Notes under the pieces: model-generated | The model's database searches: none | Seen by the model: the letters and a program-made list of their open reading frames with translations, nothing else | What the model was told of the DNA's origin: nothing | From: Amoebophrya sp. A120 | Taxonomy: Eukaryota; Sar; Dinophyceae; Syndiniales; Amoebophryaceae | Length of the DNA stretch: 64,000 bases | NCBI GenBank assembly: GCA_905178155.1 | Contig: CAJINV010000002.1 | Span: 1,029,809 to 1,093,808, forward strand | Direction of reading: 5' to 3' | Program-made: the position numbers and the translations under genes | Shown: positions 55,901 through 64,000 of the stretch, piece by piece | Layout of the letters: each line of letters starts with the position of its first letter | How positions within the stretch are numbered: position 1 is the stretch's first letter

Positions 55901-56890
55901 TGTCGTCATGTTCTGGACCCCGAAGATTGTCGGCACAGCAGCAGAGTTACTAGTGCTTGCAGAACTTTTTCTCGAAGTTATTGAGTTGATGTCACCACAA
56001 CTTCCGCCCAGATTTAGTGTCGCCAGAGACCAAATTACAGTCGCGAGCGTTTCGAACCGGTAAAACGCGTAGTTCGCTTCCACATTGCACAACAAATGCT
56101 CGCCGATTTGCCAAAATCGGTATTCCAATATCGCCATGGAAAAGAGCATCTGCGGCACCTCCTTCGCCCGGATTTCGTGCTTCTTCTCCATAATGTCAAA
56201 ACACAACTTCTTGAAGTTCAGATGTTTCACGATTCTTTGCCTATCCGCCGTCGTGAAAAAACAATTCGGGTGCGCGACGGTTTGCGCCAAAATGTTGAAT
56301 ACCCGGACAAGAAAGCGCTCGTCCACGGAGTCGGATTTTTTCGAATAAGATTCATACAGCCGCAACACCCGCGCGGGGCTGGCCTTGATCATCAGACACT
56401 TTTTCGCGTAACGGGAGTCTAGTTGGTCGGGCGGCGGTCGTTTGAAGAGGTTGCCACGGAGCAACTCCTTCGGCTGCCAGAGTTTGAGAAATTTCGGGGA
56501 GACCATGGTCTGCGGGTACGTCAAGTCCGTGATCCATTCCGGCTTGGAGGTGCTGGTGATGGTGCGCCGGGTAGTTGAGGTTGGTACAGCTGATGGCGAG
56601 ATGTAGTTCTTGACCCTCACCATGGAGAACAACTTGATCTGGCAGGTAGAGCGAAGTTGGCATAATCTCCTTCTTGTGAGAGCAGAAGTTGTTCCTCTGC
56701 TCGGTTGTAGTGCCGTCGGCGTGTATGTGGGCATCATCATCACCGCGCTACGGCTTGAAGATAGCACCGTCGTCGTGCGATGCGTGGGCATCATCATCAC
56801 CGCACCGCGGCCTTCTGTCGTGGTGCAGCGCAGGCTGCGGGGAGCACGCAACAACGGCTGAGACGAGGACGACGGGTATGAGCGAGCCAT
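52998..56890 (-). CDS. Gene G: RAP-domain protein, probably mitochondrial RNA-binding
   Basis: RAP-domain proteins act on organellar RNA in apicomplexans and relatives. Start chosen at ATG 56890 (MARSYPSSSSQPLLRAPRSL), rich in Arg and Ser with few acids, as in mitochondrial presequences. Exons: 56890-54185, 54008-53947, 53764-53625, 53470-52998; 1127 codons in phase. Residues ~170-330 hold helical repeats (RVLRLYESYSKKS, RFLVRVFNILAQTV, VPQMLFSMAILEYRFW, RFETLATVIWSLATLN). A long acidic, Ser-rich insert follows. The C-terminal RAP-like segment shows NIALEYNS, FLSLKQAMFSKFGARTATI and HRIFWDRLTEDQKDEQIIRL. The three introners interrupt only the C-terminal part around the RAP segment; the first 902 codons are one exon. 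Near residues 57 and 75 a short MMMPT repeat occurs. Confidence 0.87.
53476..53624. mobile_element. Introner, family IE-3, in gene G
   Basis: 149 bp; perfect duplication TGTTT. Confidence 0.93.
53770..53946. mobile_element. Introner, family IE-3, in gene G
   Basis: 177 bp; perfect duplication GCTTT. Confidence 0.92.
54014..54184. mobile_element. Introner, family IE-3, diverged, in gene G
   Basis: 171 bp; right end changed (CACAATCCCTA). Duplication CAGCT/CGGCT. Confidence 0.87.
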
Positions 56891-57239
56891 TTTATTGGTT
56901 GTCAGTTTGCTGGAAGCTATACAACGCTGGCTAAGTGCGCAACGCCGCACAACGGCCCGAGAGCGGACCACGATGGCGCCGCGCCGGATTTCATTCTGAT
57001 CGCGCCATGGTCATCACTCAACTCGCATACAGAAATACAAATAACGGCATGGGCTGTGTACTAGGAACTTGTAAACATTAAACCCATATAGCAGCAGCAG
57101 GGATACGAATATTAACATTAGTAGATCAACGGCAAGAACCCCAGTGGGCGATCTCCAAACAGAACAAGGGATCACAAGGCACCGACACTGTGCTTTTTGT
57201 TCGTGCATAGCCCCTTTGGGAGTGCGACAGAGGAACAAA

Positions 57240-58740
57240 CATGGATGGCCAGCCTAGACCGGTAAAGGGAAGCGCCGCGCGTCGCCGTGGGGGTCGCAAG
57301 ATTCCATATCTTACGCACATACTTCGGCACGCCGTCTAGTCTCGAGTAAAGCGCGAGGAAGAGTGGCGCGGAGACGCATTTTCAGGTCGAAACGCACCCA
57401 CCTGCGCGCACGCGGTGGACGGTCAGGGCGAGTGAGCGAGCCGAGGGAGCCAAGGCAAATGCGGCAGGTCCATTGTTCTCGGATACGAACCGGGACCCGC
57501 GCCTCGCCCGAAGAACTTTCTTTCCCACCTTCCCTGGCAGGCCTGCCCCGCCCGCCGGCCGGAAAACAGGCGGGACACATGGGGCGCGGGCATGCAATAC
57601 GGGGCGCCCGACCTTCCAAGCGATACATACCTACGTACGGGCCGGCTGGAAGGCACACCGGCCGGCCCGCCGCCAACCATGCCAAGCCAACCAAGCCAGC
57701 CAAGGCCTCGAGGGGCGGCACAGGGGGCGCCGGGCCACAGAATACACACAGGGAGCCGCGCAGGCGGGCGCCCAGCCAGCAGCCGGGCAGGCGGCTGGGG
57801 CCGCTCGCTGGCCCGGGGGTAAGGTAGGGCGCGGCCGGGGCCGAACGTGCGCCATCGCTGAGCCGTATAAGTTTCCCGCCCAATGGAACCAGCAAACGGG
57901 GCGGCGAACCGCTCGCCGCTTCTGCCAACTTGAACCCAAGCGATTTTGTCCAACCGAATGCGCTGCGAGCGACGCAGGCACGCAGGAAAGCTTACCGGCG
58001 CGCCTTCCGGGCCGGCCGGCGGCGCCACGCCCGCGCGCACGAGGGGCAACGAACCCGGCCGCGAAGGAAATGCTCCGCGCCCGGCGCTTTGGCTCTGCCC
58101 GGCCGGGGGCCGCATCGATCTGGGCGGGTGCGCGTCCCTTGACAGACCCAACGCGGGCCCGACACATCCCCCAGCCGCCTTTCCAAACCCGGCGCGCCAT
58201 AATTCCTCCAAATCGCCATGGGGGCGGCGGGATTGTCACACAAGACACAACTGACCAAGCAACCCACAGCGCCCCCCTACCGCGTGCGGCTCTGGGTCCG
58301 ATAGCCGCGCCCATCCTCCGCGCTCTCGTGGGTCGCTGCAGGTGCCCCGACCTTGCCCCGGAGTCGCTTCGTTGGTTGCTAATCACCCGCGGCCCGCGGG
58401 TCGATGGCTCGCGCACAGTGACCGAGTTTCGGTGGATGTGCGGCTTCATGCCCGATGCCTGGAGCTCAAGGCGGTCCAGGTTCGGGTGCGCGAATTAATG
58501 AGGGGCGCGGTCGGCCAATATGTCGGCCGGCTTCCGCGGGCGCCCCTTGTAGATAGTCGCCCGGCTGCGGCCTCAAATTTTCACGCGGGCCGCACGCTGC
58601 CAAGGGCGCCGGCGATCGACGGGGGGGGGGGGGGGCGGGCTCGCTTTAGCCCTGGCGCCGGCCAACGCTGGCCGACCCCGCCGGGCCTCACGGATGGAAG
58701 CACGCAAAGAGGCCGCCCTCCGAGCTGTTTCCGCTAACTA
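57240..58740. other. G+C-rich island 8, between genes H and G
   Basis: High G+C with a run of 15 G at 58621-58635. ORFs up to 341 codons on both strands overlap each other and match no family. The stretches 56891-57239 and 58741-59291 are of ordinary composition without a supported gene. Confidence 0.65.
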
Positions 58741-59291
58741 CAAACATTGACAGGCGGCAAGGAAATGGGACAGCGAAACACCACTACCGCTGGCACTGGC
58801 CACAGGTCCCATCTGGATAAAGGTGCAGCGCTGGAACAACATCTACATCACGCAACCATAATCATGTGAAAAGCGCTCACAACGTCAGCATTTGTGCTTC
58901 AGAAACACATTGAGCATGGTCCAGTTGTGCTCTTGTTGCTTATCGTTGTTCATGTTCTCTTCACAAAAAATTAGCAAAAAGGACACTCATAATCCGTATT
59001 CTCAAATTCATCTTTCAACATTCCGATTCTATAAATAGCAGAAACACATCAAAGACAAAGCATATAAGTAGGCAGTCGCACTTGTTCGAAGCGTGCGCCA
59101 AAAAGTTTCTATGTGTCATCTCCTCGTAATTCTTAGATATCTTTGCACAAGAAGTCTAGTGAGAATTGCTGCGAGTGCAACTACAAATAGAAAATCGCTC
59201 ACATCATAACGAGCCTAGTACAATCTCCCCACGACCAACCTACACTTCTCTTTTCTCCCCGCTCCGAAGAGCCTCACGCCGTGCCAGAAAT

Positions 59292-62200
59292 TCATCCGAC
59301 AATCTATGGCGTTCTCAAACGTTACATTCTCAACTGTTACATGAATTTGTGATGCAAGAACGGCAAAACTAAAAGGGGTGGCCTTGCGCGTATTGCATGA
59401 CAGATTCGGCGCAGATTCTGAGCCTGTTTGGCTCTTCGCGAATTTGTCATGCGAAGCAGCTTGATCGTGTCAATTCTGATTGTAATTTTGCATGACAAAT
59501 CATGTAACAGTTGAGAATGTAACAGTTGAGAACGCCATACAATCCTGCTGTCGAAGTAATTCTCCTTCCACAAAGAGGCTAAAAATGCGACATTAATCTC
59601 TTCCACCGAGAAGTCCTCCATTTCCGGTTTGGATGTAGTTCCGGTTTGATCATGTCCTGCTCTCATCCGAAACCCAAATAACCCCCGTTCGTCCCGCAAT
59701 CGGTTGAACAGGTTCCGGCTGATTAGGAGTTCTGCTTTGTTCCCTCGGTGATCTTGAAGTAGATCTCGTGAAGATTCAGATTCTCGTAACAAACCAGTAC
59801 CACTACCAGCGGTCGTGGTGGACAATGCAGCGAGACCACTTCGACTTGTTCCAGGATCTGTTGAAAATAAATCTTGGTCCTCCTCTTCTTGTGGTCCTGT
59901 TCCGTCCAACATTTGTTCCGCTGTAGTTCTTGTTTTCGATGGTCCAGCGCCTGTAGTGATTTTTCCCGATCCCGACATGCTCCTGGTGTCATCTTCATCA
60001 AACAAGGGAAACGCCACGTACTCTTCAATCGGGATCGTGGTGGTTCTGCAGGTTCTGGTGGTCGTGTCGTGTGAGCTGTGGCGAGCATTTGCAGTCGTGA
60101 AGCGCTTTTCTGATGCGAATACACCTTGTTGTAGTTCTCGCAGCATGCAGATGGTACCGTAGGGGTACAACGATGAACTGCTCGAGGGTTGAAATCCTCC
60201 TCGCCGCCCAAAATTAATGAACTCAGAGTTGTCGTCCTCACCACCATCCCGCCGACGAGATGTTGACTGCGATAGAATTTGTGCGCAGTGGTGGCAAGAC
60301 GTGGTGCTGGTGGTGTTGCTGGAGGAACCGCCCCTGGATGCAGTGTAGATGCTTTCTTCATGCTCCTCGTCGTCTTGTGCCTCAACATCTACCGAAGCTG
60401 GTAGTTCTTCCAAAAGCTGTCCTGATGTGCTAAGATAAGAAGCCTCCCGTGGCCCACGTGACGAACTACTGCCGGCCAATGCAAGAGGAGCCACGTGTTG
60501 TTCCTCTTCCGGTTCCTGAGAATGAAGTAAAGGGTCAGCACGTCGTGAAGAGGACATCGACGGGTCTCGGATTCTCATCCGGAGGAGGGATTCCGCCAGT
60601 TTTCCATCGACGGAAGGAGGCCCGCCGGCTGCTCCACAGCATGCTGAACTACCTCCCGCTGCGACGGCGCCAGAAATTGTGCTAGTATCTGTTGTGCAAC
60701 CGCCCGAAGAACCACCACTCGTCCCGAGGGCGGCCTGGTGCTCCGAAGGTAGAACCTCCACGTCCTGCGTTCCTCTCCTCCAGGATTTTTTGTCCCCACT
60801 GCCACTGCTAGCCCATATTAATCCACTCATGACTTGCCACCAGGTGGGCGGAAGGAGCGCGCTCGCTGCTGTTGCACAGGAGAATGCAGGTGCTCCACCT
60901 GAGCATGAAGAACAACCTTGGTGTAGGTGGCCGGACATCGTCCTACTTGTCGAGGAACGCGAGGAAGTCGTGCCCTGTTGTCGAGCTCTGCGTGGTCCAC
61001 CTCTCTCGTCCTCGCCCCTCCGTTCCGGTAGGTGGCCGGCTTGTTCATCTGTGTCAACATCTTCACACGGAGAAAACCACTGCCGTGGATCGGGGCACCA
61101 GGAGGCGCTGCACAGTTGCGGCGAACTGGAACTACTGCTACTGCGTATGCAATACAAATTTACTGTACATGTACAAAATGCATCACAAATTTCACCGACT
61201 TGGAGCATGCCACTTGTCATGCTGAGTAGAATTAAAGGAAAGCTTTGTCATGCAGAAACCGCATTGGTACATGTACAGTATGAAATTTACTGTGGATACT
61301 GCTAGGAGGGGCATGTTCACCACTCCGCCTCTCAACGTTATCATACCTCTCCCGACTCACCAATAATCCAGCCAAAATCCGCGTTTTCGAAAACAACAGC
61401 ACCCCCCGATTGCTGATCAGGGCGAAACAACCAGCATATGCTGAGAAAAAACGTCCCCAGCCCAGAGTTGTCATGCGAATGCGCAATGACAGAAACATTT
61501 GCAATGCGCATCCCCATGAGAGGCATTTCCAATCGTGTTTTGGCATTTGTAATGCCGTAACCAGGATGAGAAAGTGGCTTTCTCATGCGGCTGCCCGTGC
61601 TAACCAGCACTACACTGCAGATGGAAATTCGTCATGCACAACTCCCAAAACTTGGAGATTTCTGTTGCAGATTTACCAACTTGACTCTGAGGTGCTGGGG
61701 ACGTTTTTGCCCAGGATAAAACCCCGTGCACCGTCACATCCACGAACTTCGGCAGTGTGGGGTCCGGGACCTGTTGCGGAAAATTCGTCCTCTGTGCCGG
61801 GGTTTTCTTCCGCAAACGCGTTTTCTTGAGATAAATTTTCTCCGGCTCATGTTCTTCACTGGTGTCTACTTCACTGCGGGGAATCCTGCCACTGCTGCTC
61901 TGTTGAGCACGACCATCTTCGTCATATTCTTGTTCATCATGGTCTACTGCTGCTTCCTCTGGAATTTCCCTTTCTTCCGGTTTCTCTTGCATGATTCCGT
62001 CCAGAATGGTCAGCAACTTCTTTTCCTTTTCCGAATACAGGTCCTCTAACGTGAGAGGGCCACGTCGGCGTTGATGTTCTAGTTCTTCTTCCTGTGTCGT
62101 GCCGCGGCGGCTTCGGGTGTTGTTGAGCGTGGAAGAAGCTGCAGATTTCCTGGTTTTAATTTTCTGCTTGCGTTTTCTCGTTTCTACTTGTTCTCCTCCC

Positions 62201-64000
62201 TGTTGCTCCGACGTAGTTGTCCCTCTAGGCGTCATCATGAATTTCCACATCTGGCTCATTCGCTCCGGGAAAGAATATGATCCATGCTGCCCATCTGCCA
62301 ACCTTGCTCCTTGTTCCCTTGATGTAATTCCGTGGTCCCCGTCAGGAGTTGCTGCAGCAGCGTGACCCAGTTGCCTCCGGGGGCCTTGACGACGTTTGGC
62401 ACTGCTTTTGTAGTCCCGTTTTCTCTGCTGTAGGTCTCGTTGAAGATTTGACATTGACGCTGATCCCTGCTGCCGCCCTGATTGATGTTGAACATCTGAC
62501 AGCACACGGCGTTGTTCCCGGTGGTTATTTGTGCCACGACAGGTTCGTTCTTGGCCACAGCTAGGCAATACCATCATCTCCGGTATCTTCAATACCGGCG
62601 GTGGCGATTCTTGTTCTGTTGCACGACGAGGACGGGCGATGACGGCCGTAGGATTTTTGCCAACATTTGGTCTCGCCGTCCTCGACGGCCTTTGCCCGAC
62701 GCCGAGGAGTTGCTCCGCTACTAGTCTTTGGCGCAAAAGCTCCTCGATGTTGCCGGAAGCTGCTGCACCAGAACTGGTAGCTGCCTGAACACGTACTAGC
62801 CTTGGAGTGGAGGACAGAGGAGGAGCAGGTACTACTTCTGCACCACCACGGTCAACATTGAAGATTCTTGGCACAGCAGCAAAAGTAGAGCTGCCAGAAG
62901 CCCCGCCTGCAAGAGGAACTGGCGCTCCACGCGGACTCGTAGCAGGAGCACGCGATGTTGAAAGAGGCCCGGATGTTAAAGTAGGGGATTGTTGGACGTC
63001 GAGCTGCTGGCCGTGAAGATCTCCACCTGCATGGCCCATCACGACCCCCTCTAACATAGAAGTCGGCGGTCGGTCGTGTATGTGGTCATTCGAAATAAAG
63101 GCGACCTGGTGAAGATTTGGATGTTGTGCCGCAGCTATTAAAGCTTCTGTAGATGAAGTAGAGGAGGAGGAGGAACTCGTCGAACCAGAAGCACGACCGG
63201 CAAGATTTTTGTCAGCACCACCTTGTTGTTGTCCGATCGTCCCACGGCCAGATGAAATTTTTATCCCGAGTTGTTCATCTTGCAATTCGTCCCTGATTTC
63301 ATTCCTGATATCGACAAAGTCGCTATGAACTGCAAAAGGAAAAGTATCGTACTCGTATAAATGCATTACAAATTTTCTCAGCATGAGAAATAAAATTTGT
63401 AATGCTGATTTACCTTAAAAGATAGATTTGTAATGCAAGACTTGCAGTTATACGAATACGATACTTTTGCACAGGATAGTCGCCTCTGTCCCACAATTTC
63501 CGCAGAACCTCGTTTTTGATGCGCACCAAGTTCTGGAAATTCGCATCCAGTCTTGAGGAATCTGGTTCCTGTCGCAGGGACGAAGATGAAGACGCGCCAA
63601 CAGATGAAGCGTGTAGTCCCCGATCATCGTTGTTTCTTGCACATGGAGGTGGATCTTCTGCTTGTTGCACTATTCCCATGATCTGTGGGGTCGTGCTGCC
63701 GAGGTGGAGCCGGTCTTGCGCACGGGATAAAGTAGTTCTTGTTGGCTTTATCCCCACCAGTTGCCCGCTCTCTTCGCAATACCAAGCAGACAAAAATGCC
63801 TGGTCAGTTGCTCGTGCTAGTTCAACATCCAAAGAGATGTCCGATGAGAACGCGGGGGCGCCACAAGTGCCTGACGGCGCTGAAGCTGATCCGCCGCCAC
63901 TATAACTTTCTGGGCCAGGACCAGGAGAAGATCCTTGTCTCGCCATCTCCTCCACCGATGGCGCAGCACTTTCTACTTCCCCAACCGCTTCATCGTCTTC
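59292..64000 (-). CDS. Gene H: acidic, Ser-rich protein of unknown function, N-terminus beyond window
   Basis: No family recognised. Exons in window: 64000-63479, 63318-61719, 61431-61299, 61140-59540, 59299-59292; 1288 codons in phase ending at TGA 59294-59292. Mostly low-complexity Ser, Gly, Gln, Glu with basic patches (KRKQKIKTRK). The better-conserved-looking parts are VRIKNEVLRKLWDRGDFVDI, LISNRGVLLFSKTRILAGLL and EEINVAFLASLWKENYF. The last introner sits just before the stop. A different frame beyond it (SDEFLARREALRSGEKREV, then stop) also looks protein-like, so the exact C-terminus is uncertain. The N-terminus lies to the right of the window. Confidence 0.78.
59305..59539. mobile_element. 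Introner, family IE-4, at the 3' end of gene H
   Basis: 235 bp; perfect duplication CAATC. Two to three codons from the predicted stop. Confidence 0.92.
61146..61298. mobile_element. Introner, family IE-8, in gene H
   Basis: 153 bp; TIR with ACTGTACATGTAC, itself containing a palindrome. Duplication CTGCG/CTGCT. Single member in the window. Confidence 0.87.
61437..61718. mobile_element. Introner, family IE-9, in gene H
   Basis: 282 bp; minus-strand ends TATCCTGGGCAAAAACGTCC and the inverse of TATGCTGAGAAAAAACGTCC. Flanks CAGCA/AAACC are decayed, but removal of element plus 5 keeps the frame. Confidence 0.82.
63324..63478. mobile_element. Introner, family IE-3, reverse orientation, in gene H
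   Basis: 155 bp; GCACAGGATA on the right. Perfect duplication GTCGC. Confidence 0.93.

Noticed and set aside
588-63478. CRISPR-like array from the recurring GCATGACAAAT motif
   Set aside because: The motif occurs in both orientations at irregular spacing inside eukaryotic-type introns, with no constant spacer length and no cas-like genes.
1-64000. tRNA or rRNA genes
   Set aside because: I found no cloverleaf with conserved A and B boxes and no rRNA segments by eye; a covariance-model search would settle it.

Overview
The window looks like nuclear DNA of a protist, most likely a Syndiniales dinoflagellate of the Amoebophrya type. Three things point there. All eight confident genes lie on the minus strand. 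The genes are broken by many short introns with terminal inverted repeats (TIRs) and 5-bp target duplications, which are introner elements of the kind known from Amoebophrya. A short stretch in the intergenic DNA also resembles the dinoflagellate spliced leader. The species is an inference; no ribosomal or organellar marker is present.

Layout, left to right (all genes minus): A, a Q/N/G/M-rich low-complexity protein (4685 to beyond position 1). Then 13.7 kb without a confident gene, holding a composite repeat region (6703-9371) and a tandem duplication (9355-14210 and 14211-18737) that copied the last exon of gene B. B, an inositol polyphosphate kinase (23010-18409). C, a GUP1/HHAT-like membrane-bound O-acyltransferase (28892-24379). 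D, a cysteine-containing, possibly secreted protein (33437-30231). A small signal-peptide ORF (35138-34839). E, an intronless signal-peptide protein (37957-35594). F, a carboxylic-acid-reductase-like protein with adenylation, carrier and thioester-reductase domains plus a C-terminal membrane anchor (49512-39902). G, a probably mitochondrial RAP-domain protein (56890-52998). H, an acidic Ser-rich protein that runs off the right edge (beyond 64000 to 59292). Most spacers between genes contain a 0.7-2 kb island of very high G+C.

The central result is the introner load. I placed 48 elements in nine TIR families, plus a 78-bp minimal one. Removing each element plus one 5-bp copy keeps the reading frame; in gene F this holds over 13 successive introns and gives exactly 2171 codons. 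No element with an intact or nearly intact duplication (43 of 48) can be cut as GT-AG at that length. Three of the five with decayed duplications can. Most of the clearly canonical introns still carry the internal core motif of the introners. Two elements are present in one copy of the tandem duplication and absent, with the bare 5-bp target, in the other. Together this reads as a series from fresh non-canonical insertion to mature GT-AG intron.

The genes do not form an obvious pathway. B (phosphoinositide signalling), C and F (lipid or fatty-acyl chemistry) are individually clear; A, D, E and H have no recognised function.
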